This document shows positions 17,618 through 26,103 of a DNA stretch of 59,983 bases, piece by piece. The position numbers and the translations under genes were made by a program. The notes under the pieces are model-generated. The model did not search any database and was not told the DNA's origin. It saw only the letters and a program-made list of their open reading frames with translations. Each line of letters starts with the position of its first letter. Position 1 is the first letter of the stretch. Source of the DNA: Acidimicrobiaceae bacterium (lineage in GTDB: Bacteria > Actinomycetota > Acidimicrobiia > Acidimicrobiales > MedAcidi-G1); the NCBI GenBank assembly GCA_002729765.1, contig PBYV01000006.1, positions 1 through 59,983 on the forward strand. The letters run 5' to 3'.

Positions 17618-18137
17618 GACTGCATCAACGGTTGTCGCCATAGTCACGGTTTTTTTAGTGATTATTTTCGCCACGAGTGAATCTGGTGAAGAAAGAATGA
17701 GAACCCACCTAGTAGGTGAAGTGGCTCCACCAATCTCGGGCGAAACTATTGATGGTATTTTTTGGGATCTTGATGATGCAAAAGGAAGATGGTTGTTAGT
17801 CAATTTTTTTTCTACAACTTGCATTCCTTGTATAGAGGAACATCCTGAGTTGCTTTCCTTCTCAGAAAATCAACCTATAGATACTGGCGTCAGAGTCGTG
17901 AGTGTTGCTTTTGACGATGACCCTCTTTCGGTAGAAGCTTTTTTTGAGAAAAATGGAGGAGAGTGGCCAGTCTTAACTCGTGATACAGGCCCCATATCAG
18001 TCGACTGGGGAGTTATAGCTGTCCCAGAGTCATATCTTGTTTCTCCTGCAGGATTTGTTTCAGCAAAAATCGTGGGCGGAGTCAAAAGGAATGATATCGA
18101 GAACTTGCTTTTAAGAGCGAAAAGAAAATCTGAATGA
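17604..18137 (+). CDS. ccmG: CcmG/TlpA-like thiol-disulfide oxidoreductase
   Basis: A membrane-anchored thioredoxin-fold protein, 177 residues. An N-terminal membrane anchor (about 8-24) is followed by the redox site C73-I-P-C76 in STTCIPCIEEHP, and by the cis-proline region GVIAVPESYLV. In the Ccm pathway it keeps the cytochrome CXXCH cysteines reduced. It overlaps ccmF by 14 bases and the next gene by 4 bases, so it is in the operon. Confidence 0.9.
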   Translation: MSPSKTASTVVAIVTVFLVIIFATSESGEERMRTHLVGEVAPPISGETIDGIFWDLDDAKGRWLLVNFFSTTCIPCIEEHPELLSFSENQPIDTGVRVVSVAFDDDPLSVEAFFEKNGGEWPVLTRDTGPISVDWGVIAVPESYLVSPAGFVSAKIVGGVKRNDIENLLLRAKRKSE

Positions 18138-19384
18138 AGACTTTTAAGACACACCATTTAATTTGGGTCTTGTTTCTTTCCGTGGCGGTTTTATCCCTCA
18201 CTTTCTCCGTAGTCTCAGAAAGTCCTCCTTTAACAAATTCTGAACGAGTTAGCGATCTTGCAGCTGATTTTGCTTGCCCTGTCTGTGCCGGTCAATCTCT
18301 AGCTGAATCAGATGTTCCAGTAGCGAAAACTATCCGAGCAACTATTTCCACGATGGTAGATGGAGGCTCATCTGATGAAGGTATAAGAAATTTTTTGGTT
18401 TCAAAATTCGGTGAAGATATTGATTACAACCCAAACGGTGATGGGTTAACCGGGCTCGTCTGGGTGATACCTGTAACCGCGGGAATAGCAGCTCTTTTTG
18501 GAACAGTACTAATTCTATTTTCATGGATGGGTAAAGAAAAAAATGTTAATAAATCAAGAGAAAAATTTCCTTTTTTAGTGAACTCATCTAAATGGATGTG
18601 GATTTCTTTGGTTTGTGTAGTAGCGATCGGATCAGGTCTTCTAGTAGCTAAAACAGCAGGTAGCAGGAATTCTGGAGATGCAATATCAGGTGAAATCAGA
18701 ATGTCCCCAAGAACTTTGTTGATCGAAGCATCAGTAGCCCCCAGAGAAGAGGCAATGGAAATTTACAATCAAGTTCTTGAACTACAACCTTCAAATGCCG
18801 AAGCACTTGCTTACAGAGGTTGGATGCTTTGGCTCGGTGGAGAATCAGAAAACTCACTTTCTGATATAGAAAGTTCCATAGTATTTGATCCGGCGTATCC
18901 AGATGCTAGAGCTTTTCGCTCAATTATAAATTTCAGAGAGGGAAAAATATTAGAAGCCTCTGAAGATCTTTTACTTCTAGATTCTTTAAATTCTTCACCT
19001 ATAATCGGGGACTTAATTGCATCTAGTCGCTTCCGTGAAAGTATTTCGAGCGAGCTTGCGCGGAACGGAGATTTACTTTTAGCTTTAGAACTTCTCGATT
19101 CAGGTACTGAAAATGACCCAACAAATTCTTCTCTTTACGCTCATCGCGGTTGGTTGTTGGCTATTTCTGGCGATCCACAGTTGGCAGAACTGAGTTTAAT
19201 CTCTTTGGGTATTTCTCTTGATATCAATCCACAAGATCCATATGCAATAGCTTATAAAGCAGTAGTCGAAGCAAAGATTTTTGAAAAAATGGACAGTTCT
19301 GAAAAATACGTTGAACAGTTCAAAGCGCTTTTTAATCCACCTTCAGAACTTGTCGAGTTGCTGAGACTAGAAGGGCTTCTTTGA
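18134..19384 (+). CDS. ccmH: fused CcmH-CcmI cytochrome c maturation protein
   Basis: The N-terminal ~100 residues are a CcmH domain: signal-like helix, then DFACPVCAGQSLAESD with C48/C51, then the conserved HLLR-like region and a membrane helix (about 102-127). A third hydrophobic segment (153-172) leads into a 240-residue TPR-like region (for example SNAEALAYRGWMLWLGG and PTNSSLYAHRGWLLAISGDP), as in CcmI. In E. coli terms this equals fused CcmH and the C-terminal CcmI/CcmH extension that binds apocytochrome. It closes the operon, 3 bases from a convergent gene. Confidence 0.85.
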   Translation: MKTFKTHHLIWVLFLSVAVLSLTFSVVSESPPLTNSERVSDLAADFACPVCAGQSLAESDVPVAKTIRATISTMVDGGSSDEGIRNFLVSKFGEDIDYNPNGDGLTGLVWVIPVTAGIAALFGTVLILFSWMGKEKNVNKSREKFPFLVNSSKWMWISLVCVVAIGSGLLVAKTAGSRNSGDAISGEIRMSPRTLLIEASVAPREEAMEIYNQVLELQPSNAEALAYRGWMLWLGGESENSLSDIESSIVFDPAYPDARAFRSIINFREGKILEASEDLLLLDSLNSSPIIGDLIASSRFRESISSELARNGDLLLALELLDSGTENDPTNSSLYAHRGWLLAISGDPQLAELSLISLGISLDINPQDPYAIAYKAVVEAKIFEKMDSSEKYVEQFKALFNPPSELVELLRLEGLL

Positions 19385-19387
19385 GGG

Positions 19388-19864
19388 TTAACTCAAATGT
19401 GATTCATGGTAAGAACCACTCTCAATTTTTCCGTTTAAAAAAATTAATTCCCAAATTGATGCTTTAGCAAACCCTTTTCTTTTTGGGGTACTCATCCCGT
19501 TTAAAGTCAGAGATCTTATTAATTCACTAATCACGTCTCCGTGGCTGCAAAGGATTGAGGAAGTATCTGAATTTTTTGTTTGTGCAAGTTCATCGAGTAA
19601 GCCATTTGTTTGGCTAGTAGAGCCTTCTGAAAGCGAGTTTGATAATTCAATCTTGGTATCTGATTGTTGAGCAGTGGGCCAAATTGTTTGCTGACATCGC
19701 ACAGCCGGACTGCAAAAAATAGAAGAAATATTGGCACCTGAAAAGTATTTAGCGATCATTAGTGATTGATTTGAACCTTCTTCATCAAGAGGTCTTTCTG
19801 AGTCATCACCGTTCCAGAAAAACCTCTCAATCGCTGAAGCATGACGAACAACAAAGATTTTCAT
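19388..19864 (-). CDS. SixA-like histidine phosphatase
   Basis: A 158-residue histidine-phosphatase-superfamily protein. The N-terminal RHAS motif contains R7 and H8 (phosphohistidine intermediate), followed by RPLDEEGSNQSLMIAKYF typical of SixA, FCSPAVRCQQT and the second catalytic His in SHGDVISE. Substrates of actinobacterial SixA-like proteins are mostly unknown; they may be phosphohistidine proteins or small phosphoesters. The start ATG lies 48 bases from the next upstream minus-strand stop. Confidence 0.82.
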   Translation of the reverse strand: MKIFVVRHASAIERFFWNGDDSERPLDEEGSNQSLMIAKYFSGANISSIFCSPAVRCQQTIWPTAQQSDTKIELSNSLSEGSTSQTNGLLDELAQTKNSDTSSILCSHGDVISELIRSLTLNGMSTPKRKGFAKASIWELIFLNGKIESGSYHESHLS

Positions 19865-19912
19865 GATGAAAAAAACTGGTAGAGCATATTTAGATAAGGA
19901 GAAAAGACATGA

Positions 19913-20632
19913 TCAAATTGAAACTTCAGTAATGCACACATCGTTACCCATAGGTAAAGAAGAAGTCAGATCAGTTTTAACGTCACCATATAAAATGCTC
20001 AACATCCCTCTAACGAGCCCTCGGTCGACTGCACAAATTACTGGGTGTTCAATTGGCATGCTCCCGAAAGGGCAGTGTTCAGAAAGAATTCTTAGTTGTC
20101 CGTTTTTAGATTGTTCTGCTCGAGCTGAAAATCCATGAGAGATAAGTGCATCTATAATTGCATCTGTAGCCGAACGAAAAGAACGTTGTGTTTCTTTGAT
20201 CCCCAAGGATTCTGCCATGGAGCGTCCGACCTCTGAACCAACTTCTTCTGCTAATTTTTCAGCTTCTTCAGATGGCAGCAAAGACAGGGTTCGAGCTAGA
20301 AGGCTTATAAGAATGGAATCCCTTCTTATATCAAGATTTAACGGTTGATCAGAATTTGAAGCCTTGTATGTTTTTGAAGGTCGACCTGCGGTTGATCCGG
20401 TACTTTTTTTAAGTGAGACTTCAAGATATCCACCTGAAAGAAGTTTGTCTAAATGATGTCTAGCTACGTTTGGATGAAGGCTGAATTTTTCTGCGATTTG
20501 TGATGCATTAGTTCCTTCTTCACATTCGCGTATATGCAAGTAAATTTCTCTTCTAGTGGGATCCCCAAAGGCTCCAGTGATTGCGGTCACTATAGAAGCA
20601 AATTCTGTATGGTCGAGAGATGTATTTCCCAT
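19913..20632 (-). CDS. SufR-like iron-sulfur-type transcription regulator
   Basis: The N-terminal winged helix (about 15-80) has ITGAFGDPTRREIYLHI and NASQIAEKFSLHPNVARHHL, as in SufR/DeoR-like regulators. The C-terminal region has a C-X12-C pair (HCPFGSMPIEHPVIC) and a third Cys near the end (GNDVCITEV), matching the cysteine layout of actinobacterial SufR proteins that bind an Fe-S cluster. It is divergent from an Mrp-type Fe-S carrier gene, which fits control of Fe-S assembly, although no suf genes lie in the window. Confidence 0.72.
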   Translation of the reverse strand: MGNTSLDHTEFASIVTAITGAFGDPTRREIYLHIRECEEGTNASQIAEKFSLHPNVARHHLDKLLSGGYLEVSLKKSTGSTAGRPSKTYKASNSDQPLNLDIRRDSILISLLARTLSLLPSEEAEKLAEEVGSEVGRSMAESLGIKETQRSFRSATDAIIDALISHGFSARAEQSKNGQLRILSEHCPFGSMPIEHPVICAVDRGLVRGMLSILYGDVKTDLTSSLPMGNDVCITEVSI

Positions 20633-20692
20633 ACTTTTATTCTACTTAAACTCTGCCTTTACTCTTTTGTTGGGAAAAATATACCTAATAAG

Positions 20693-20772
20693 AAGAGCAA
20701 TTTTGTCATATAAGACAAGCAAAATCGCTCTTAAAGGAGTACCGGTCAGGTACTTTCTGGAATCCGGAAACT
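20693..20772. promoter_or_regulatory. three inverted repeats between sufR-like gene and mrp
   Basis: The 194-base divergent region holds three adjacent potential hairpins: AAGAGCAATTTTG (20693-20705) with 20720-20732 (one mismatch), GTACC-GGTCA-GGTAC (20739-20753) and TTTCTGG-AAT-CCGGAAA (about 20754-20770). No U-run follows any of them, so they are not obvious terminators. They could be operators or an mrp leader structure; function is unknown. Confidence 0.35.
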
Positions 20773-20826
20773 AATAAGAAATGTTTAGGTATCCAAAAAA
20801 ATAGAGCAGCAGTAGAGTTTTAATTC

Positions 20827-21681
20827 ATGAATGAAGAATCTCCAACAGAGTCGCACCAAGAAAGATCTCATGAAGGAGCTCCTCCTTCTTTTTTTGAATC
20901 CAATGTAAAAACTCGGGTTCTCCTCGTGGCTTCAGGTAAAGGTGGAGTCGGAAAGTCTTCAGTTACAACAAATTTGGCAGTTGCTCTTTCAAATCGCGGA
21001 AATGATGTAGCTGTAATTGATGCAGATGTTTGGGGATTCTCCATTCCGAGAATGTTGGGCATTACTGAACCACCAAGTGTTGTTGATGACATGCTCATTC
21101 CACCTTCTGCGCACGGAGTGCGGTCAATTTCTATGGGATTTTTTGCAGAAGAAGACCAACCTGTAATCTGGCGTGGACCAATGCTTCATAAAGCACTTAA
21201 TCAGTTCTTAACAGATGTTGCTTGGAATGAACCCGATTTTCTACTTATTGATTTGCCGCCTGGAACTGGAGATACTGCTATATCTTTAGCTGGTTTTCTA
21301 CCCGATTCTGAGATGTTAGTTGTGACAACTCCACAAATAGCTGCGCAATCAGTTGCACAGAGGGCGGCTTTTATGGCTGAGAAGGTCGAAATAGAGGTAA
21401 AAGGGGTTATAGAGAATATGTCTTGGTTTACCGGTGATGACGGTCAACGTTACGAACTATTTGGTGAGGGTGGCGGAAGTGCTCTTGCAGAGAAGTTAGG
21501 TGTTCCCTTAGTTGGGCAGATACCTTTAGTAGCGACGTTAAGAGAAGGTTCGGATAATGGAAACCCAGTCGCAGTAGATCCTTCTACCGAAATAGGGTCT
21601 ATTTTTGCCGAGATGGCAAGAGTTGTGGAAGAGGATTTAAAACCTTCTAAGCGACGTCACCGAGAACTTAAAATTAACTAA
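20827..21681 (+). CDS. Mrp/ApbC-type P-loop ATPase (iron-sulfur carrier family)
   Basis: The deviant Walker A motif GKGGVGKSS (37-45) and the later DFLLIDLPPGTGDTAISL are diagnostic of the Mrp/NBP35 family, which moves Fe-S clusters. The usual CxxC after VIENMS is missing: the sequence reads VIENMSWFTGDDGQRYELFG. An N-terminal MIP18/DUF59 domain is also absent. Length is 284. It is divergent from the SufR-like regulator and is followed by the DUF3107 gene 17 bases later. Loss of the CxxC makes a classical dimer-bridging cluster doubtful. Confidence 0.88.
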   Translation: MNEESPTESHQERSHEGAPPSFFESNVKTRVLLVASGKGGVGKSSVTTNLAVALSNRGNDVAVIDADVWGFSIPRMLGITEPPSVVDDMLIPPSAHGVRSISMGFFAEEDQPVIWRGPMLHKALNQFLTDVAWNEPDFLLIDLPPGTGDTAISLAGFLPDSEMLVVTTPQIAAQSVAQRAAFMAEKVEIEVKGVIENMSWFTGDDGQRYELFGEGGGSALAEKLGVPLVGQIPLVATLREGSDNGNPVAVDPSTEIGSIFAEMARVVEEDLKPSKRRHRELKIN

Positions 21682-21698
21682 TAGTCAGGGGATGATAA

Positions 21699-21929
21699 GT
21701 GGATTTACGTATTGGTATTGCACATATGCAGAAGGAAATAAACCTTGAAATGGCGGATGATTTTGACTTGAGTGGTTTTAAATCAAATCTAGAAGAAGCA
21801 TTGAAAAAAGAGACTGGTGTTGTTTGGTTGACTGACATTAATGGACGCGAAGTCGGAATTCCGGGTAACAAAATAGGTTATGCAGAGATTGGTATTCAAG
21901 ACTCAGGCCGTCCTGTTGGCTTTAGTTGA
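21699..21929 (+). CDS. DUF3107 family protein
   Basis: A 76-residue protein of the actinobacterial DUF3107 family: start MDLRIGIAHMQKEINLEM, central GVVWLTDINGREVGIPGNKI and end GYAEIG...GRPVGF. The function is not known; it is often annotated only as ATP-binding. The GTG start is preceded by AGGGG. It lies between mrp and the histidine kinase, probably in the same transcript. Confidence 0.82.
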   Translation: MDLRIGIAHMQKEINLEMADDFDLSGFKSNLEEALKKETGVVWLTDINGREVGIPGNKIGYAEIGIQDSGRPVGFS

Positions 21930-21972
21930 ACCTTCGTGACTAATTGGAAATCAACGTGAAAGACCATTTGAA

Positions 21973-23457
21973 ATGGCATCTCTAGAAGAATTAGCTAAAG
22001 AGAACAGAAATCTCGAAGATGACTTAATTTCTTACTTACAGGATTTAACAAGATCGTGGGGTTTACTGGCAGACCTTTCCTTTTCAGATTTACTTTTATA
22101 TTTACCCAACAAGGAATCGCCAGTTGATTCTTTTGTTCTACTGGCACACGTACGTCCCACGACTTCAACGACTTTGTATAGGGCTGATTTAGTTGGCCAA
22201 AAGTTTGAAGCGCAAAGTCGACCATTGGTATCTGAAGCTTTTTTAAATGCTCAAATATCAAATGGAAAAGTTTCAACGGGTGGCGATCGTGAAATTAGTG
22301 TTATGGCGGTACCAGTTATCTGGAAAGGCAAGACAGTAGCAATTTTAGCTAGTGAAAAAGCTTTCGTCGGAGAAACCCCCAGATCGGAAATGGAAAGAAC
22401 TTATTTAAGTATTTTCGACAGGTTTGCAGCGATGTTTGAACGAGGAGAATTCCCATACGGCGAGGAATCACGTTTTCAGCGTCGAATGCCAAGACTCGGA
22501 GATGGACTGCTTCTAGTGAATGCCGATGGTCAAATAGAGTTTGCTTCCCCAAATGCGGTTTCTTTGTTGCATCGACTTGGTTGGCATCGACCAGTAGTTG
22601 GATCACGATTTGAAGAAACTGGATTAAGTCCAAAAATTCTTAATGAAGCTTTTTCTCTTAAGAGTTCTGTTATCGATGAGTTGGAACGAGAGGATAAAGC
22701 TTTTGTAGTAAGTCATTGTTTTCCACTTTTACATTCAGGTAAAGCAACGGGGGCTGTAGTATTGGTTAGAGATGTAACGGAATTGCGTCGCCGTGACAGA
22801 CAATTAATTTCAAAAGATGCAACGATACGTGAAATACACCACCGAGTAAAGAATAATCTTCAAACCATTTCTTCCTTACTCAGAATTCAAGGTCGACGCC
22901 TGGATTCTGATGAAGCTCAAATGGCATTAAATGAATCGGTGCGCCGGATAGGGGCGATAGCGATCGTGCATGAAACTCTTGCAGTCAGCCAAGAAGGAGA
23001 GGTTACTTTTGGAGAGGTAATGCGACCCCTCGTAGAGTTGGTAAAAGAAGGTTTAAGTTCACCGGTTAAACCTATTTCCATAGAAGTTAGTGGGGACACT
23101 GGTTTATTACCTTCAGAGGTTACGACCACTCTGGCAGTTGTGGTGACTGAGCTGCTACAAAATGCTTTAGATCATGGATTTAAAGCAGCCTTGGGGGAAT
23201 TTGAAGATGGCAGGGTCGATGTTGTATTGAGTAAGAACGAAGAAGCTGTAATGATAGAAGTTTCTGATAATGGGGTTGGACTCCCCGAAGGTTTTGATAT
23301 TGAAAATAATGTCGGACTTGGTCTTACGATAGTGAAAACATTTATCCAACAGGAGCTAGAAGGATCTCTTAATGTGGTTTCAAATGGAACAGGTAAAGGT
23401 GTGGGATTCCAAATTTATTTGCCTTCTGACAAACTTTTTGAAAAAATTGATTTATAA
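21973..23457 (+). CDS. PdtaS-like sensor histidine kinase
   Basis: A soluble HisKA_2-type kinase of 494 residues. An N-terminal GAF-like domain (about 25-155) is followed by a PAS domain (about 175-270), the phosphoacceptor motif EIHHRVKNNLQTISSLL with His289/290, and an ATPase domain with N-box TELLQNALDHGF, G-box DNGVGLPEGF and GLGLTIVKT. Layout matches PdtaS, which pairs with an ANTAR-domain, RNA-binding response regulator (PdtaR). No response regulator gene lies next to it here. Confidence 0.88.
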   Translation: MASLEELAKENRNLEDDLISYLQDLTRSWGLLADLSFSDLLLYLPNKESPVDSFVLLAHVRPTTSTTLYRADLVGQKFEAQSRPLVSEAFLNAQISNGKVSTGGDREISVMAVPVIWKGKTVAILASEKAFVGETPRSEMERTYLSIFDRFAAMFERGEFPYGEESRFQRRMPRLGDGLLLVNADGQIEFASPNAVSLLHRLGWHRPVVGSRFEETGLSPKILNEAFSLKSSVIDELEREDKAFVVSHCFPLLHSGKATGAVVLVRDVTELRRRDRQLISKDATIREIHHRVKNNLQTISSLLRIQGRRLDSDEAQMALNESVRRIGAIAIVHETLAVSQEGEVTFGEVMRPLVELVKEGLSSPVKPISIEVSGDTGLLPSEVTTTLAVVVTELLQNALDHGFKAALGEFEDGRVDVVLSKNEEAVMIEVSDNGVGLPEGFDIENNVGLGLTIVKTFIQQELEGSLNVVSNGTGKGVGFQIYLPSDKLFEKIDL

Positions 23458-23471
23458 GGAAGAGTAAATTT

Positions 23472-24176
23472 GTGAACTTTCAGAAACGCCCTTTGGTAAT
23501 TGCGCATCGAGGAGCTTCAGTTGATTTTCCTGAAAATTCTTTAGATGCTTTTTCGGGTGCCTTTGATCAAGGTGCTGATTGGATAGAACTAGATGTACGT
23601 CGATCAAAAGACGGGGTTTTAGTGGTCCATCATGATGCTCACCTTGCAGATGGCAGTTTAATCAGGGATTTGGATTCGGAATGTCTTCCAGAAGAAGTTC
23701 CAAGTTTAGCTGAAGCTTTTGAGGCGTCAGAAAGCATGGGAATAAACATAGAAATAAAGCACCTTCCTGGTGAACCTGACTTTGATGAAGTGGATCTTGT
23801 TTGTGAAGCGGTAGTAGGACTGGTAAGGGCTTATAGGCCGGTTGACGAAATATTGATTTCGTCTTTTGATATGAATGCTATTAATCGAATTAAAGAAACG
23901 GATCCGTCCATTGCTACCGGATGGCTTGTAGCCGAACGAAGCGATGGCATTCAAATACTAGACCGTGTCAAAGCTCACAATCACACATCAATCAACCCTT
24001 GGGACGATTTAGTAGATGAGTCTTTGATAGAACAAGCACATTCTCGTGGATTAAATGTGAATGTTTGGACTGTTGACGATGAAAGCAGGATTCTTCAGTT
24101 AAGCGAGTGGGGTGTCGATGGGATCATCACTAATCTCCCAGGTCTAGCAGTAGAAGTTCTAAATCAAGAATATTGA
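23472..24176 (+). CDS. glycerophosphodiester phosphodiesterase
   Basis: A GDPD-type TIM barrel, 234 residues, predicted to hydrolyse glycerophosphodiesters to sn-glycerol-3-phosphate and an alcohol. Catalytic motifs are visible: AHRGASVDFPENSLDAF, DWIELDVRRSKDGVLVVHHD and MGINIEIKH, and C-terminal NVWTVDDES. The start is GTG after AGGAAGAG, 14 bases after the kinase. No signal peptide is seen, so it should be cytoplasmic (UgpQ-like). It overlaps the convergent lipid kinase gene by 13 bases. Confidence 0.9.
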   Translation: MNFQKRPLVIAHRGASVDFPENSLDAFSGAFDQGADWIELDVRRSKDGVLVVHHDAHLADGSLIRDLDSECLPEEVPSLAEAFEASESMGINIEIKHLPGEPDFDEVDLVCEAVVGLVRAYRPVDEILISSFDMNAINRIKETDPSIATGWLVAERSDGIQILDRVKAHNHTSINPWDDLVDESLIEQAHSRGLNVNVWTVDDESRILQLSEWGVDGIITNLPGLAVEVLNQEY

Positions 24177-25138
24177 AAGTCGGTTGGCTTTTTTGGCATC
24201 ACCACGTCCAAACAAGATGCTTTATAACGAAATGAAAACTCTTCGAAATTTCCGAGAAAATCACCGTCTACTTGTAGAGGTACCGATTTGTAAGCGACTG
24301 CTTGTGCTTCAGTTAAATCACTTCGCAAATCAACGGCACGACTTGATGAGGTTGTAGATTTTCCGATCCCCAAAGACCCAAAGAGAACTGGAAGTAACCT
24401 TTTCAAAGTCAGATTTTTGAATGTTGCCATGGCTAATGGGGTATCTAAATTTGCATGCGGCGCTAGAGAGATTTTTCTAGTTCCTAGATACGTGTACGGA
24501 TCGGTATTTAAACAGACTGCAAATAAACCTTCTACTCCAGTATTTTCTAGATCACCGATTTCTTCGTCGCCAACCTTCCGGGTTGAGATGCGGAAAGCGG
24601 GACGTTTCTTGTCGTAGTGTTGGAGCCAAGTTCCTACTGCAGCAATAACGAATAGAGGATGGCCAGCGAAGCGTTTTAGAACTCCGCTCCTTTTTTCGAC
24701 TTGTTCGACGACTGCTGCATCAAACCCTATTCCGGCATGAAAAAGAAAGTATCTTCCGTTAACTGAACCTAGGCCTATACGGTGAGTCGATCCAGCTTCT
24801 AGAGAGTCTAATAAGGCTCCTGTAGCTTCAATAGGATCATCAGGGACACCTAAAGTGCGAGCAAAAACATTTGTGGAACCACCGGGAATAGCAGCCATAG
24901 CAGTTCCAGAGTCGACTAAACCATTAGCTACTTCATTTAATGTTCCATCTCCTCCAAGTACTACCACGATGTCTATTCCGTCCTTAGCCGCATTTTGAGC
25001 GATTCGCGTTGCATGACCTCGGTGATTGGTTACTGCTACCTCAAGGCGGTGGTCAGCTGATAGCGCTTTTTGAATAACAGCCCTCGTTCTTCCGGTTACA
25101 GCTGAAGCTAAAGGATTTACTATTAGGAGAACTTTCAT
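24164..25138 (-). CDS. diacylglycerol/lipid kinase family protein (YegS/DagK-like)
   Basis: A protein of the diacylglycerol kinase catalytic family. The nucleotide-binding motif VVLGGDGTLNEVANGL and AAIPGGSTNVFARTLG are clear, followed by GIGFDAAVVE and C-terminal PLQVDGDFLG. I chose the ATG at 25136-25138 (MKVLLIVNPLAS...), which matches the family's usual start; the frame is open a further 37 codons upstream, but these encode a basic sequence unlike the family. About 324 residues. It probably makes phosphatidic acid or a related phospholipid. Confidence 0.87.
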   Translation of the reverse strand: MKVLLIVNPLASAVTGRTRAVIQKALSADHRLEVAVTNHRGHATRIAQNAAKDGIDIVVVLGGDGTLNEVANGLVDSGTAMAAIPGGSTNVFARTLGVPDDPIEATGALLDSLEAGSTHRIGLGSVNGRYFLFHAGIGFDAAVVEQVEKRSGVLKRFAGHPLFVIAAVGTWLQHYDKKRPAFRISTRKVGDEEIGDLENTGVEGLFAVCLNTDPYTYLGTRKISLAPHANLDTPLAMATFKNLTLKRLLPVLFGSLGIGKSTTSSSRAVDLRSDLTEAQAVAYKSVPLQVDGDFLGNFEEFSFRYKASCLDVVMPKKPTDFQYS

Positions 25139-25312
25139 GTTCAATAACAGTAGTTGTGAATTGCTAAAAGATTTGTGTTGAAGCCTAAGTGTTATTGAAC
25201 TATTTGAAAGTGGTTTTTCTCTTTTTCGAAAGGATGAAAAAAATCTCATAAAATCCCATGAAATTGGTCACTTGATGTACCAGTTTGATCATATAAAGGG
25301 CAAAATAGCGAA

Positions 25313-26092
25313 ATGGATGTAGTTGTTTGTGTTAAACAGATTCCGGATCCGGCTGACCCAGGTGAGTTGAATCCAGATACTAAAACTTTAAAGCGTGATA
25401 CCAAATTAATTCTTGATGAGTCTGACTCTTATGGGGTTGAGATGGCTTTACAGCTTGTTGATGCTGCTGGGTCAGGAGAAGTTCGTCTTGTCTCAATGAC
25501 TCCAGGAGGAGAAACCGGAGGTTTGCGTACAGCATTAGCTATGGGAGCTGAAAGCGCAATATTGGTAAGTGATGAAGCACTTGCTGGTTCTGATTCTCTT
25601 TCTACTGCAAAGGTTTTAGCAGCGGCCATAAAACGTTCGAATCCTGACTTGATTCTTACTGCTACTGAGTCAAGTGATGGATACACCGGAACAGTTCCAG
25701 AGCAGATAGCAGAAATTTTAGGTCTTCCGTCTGTCACTTTCGGAAAGGAAGTTTCAGTAGACGGTGAGCTGGCAACTGTTAAACGTCAGACTGAGTCTGG
25801 TTATGACGTGGTTGATTGTCCTCTTCCAGCCGTTATCTCGGTTACAGCTGGCGTAGTAGAACCTCGTTACCCATCATTCAAAGGGATTATGGCGGCAAAG
25901 AACAAACCTGTTGAAGAGCTTGATCTTGCAGCGTTAGAAATTGATCCAGCAACGGTCGGTTGGGCAGGTGCTCGTCAAGAGATAACTGAGATAGTAGATG
26001 CTCCCGCTCGTGAAGCCGGTGAAGTAATTGTTGATGAAGGTGAAGCTCATGAACGGATCATGGCTTTTCTCGATGACCTTAAGGTTCTTTAG
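25313..26092 (+). CDS. etfB: electron transfer flavoprotein beta subunit
   Basis: EtfB, 259 residues, binds AMP and pairs with EtfA to carry electrons from acyl-CoA dehydrogenases to the quinone pool. Start MDVVVCVKQIPDPAD and the internal LTATESSDGYTGTVPEQIAE and LPSVTFGKEV are family landmarks. It precedes etfA by 11 bases. No acyl-CoA dehydrogenase or Etf-quinone oxidoreductase gene is in the window. Confidence 0.95.
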   Translation: MDVVVCVKQIPDPADPGELNPDTKTLKRDTKLILDESDSYGVEMALQLVDAAGSGEVRLVSMTPGGETGGLRTALAMGAESAILVSDEALAGSDSLSTAKVLAAAIKRSNPDLILTATESSDGYTGTVPEQIAEILGLPSVTFGKEVSVDGELATVKRQTESGYDVVDCPLPAVISVTAGVVEPRYPSFKGIMAAKNKPVEELDLAALEIDPATVGWAGARQEITEIVDAPAREAGEVIVDEGEAHERIMAFLDDLKVL

Positions 26093-26103
26093 GAGGCGTA
26101 CGA

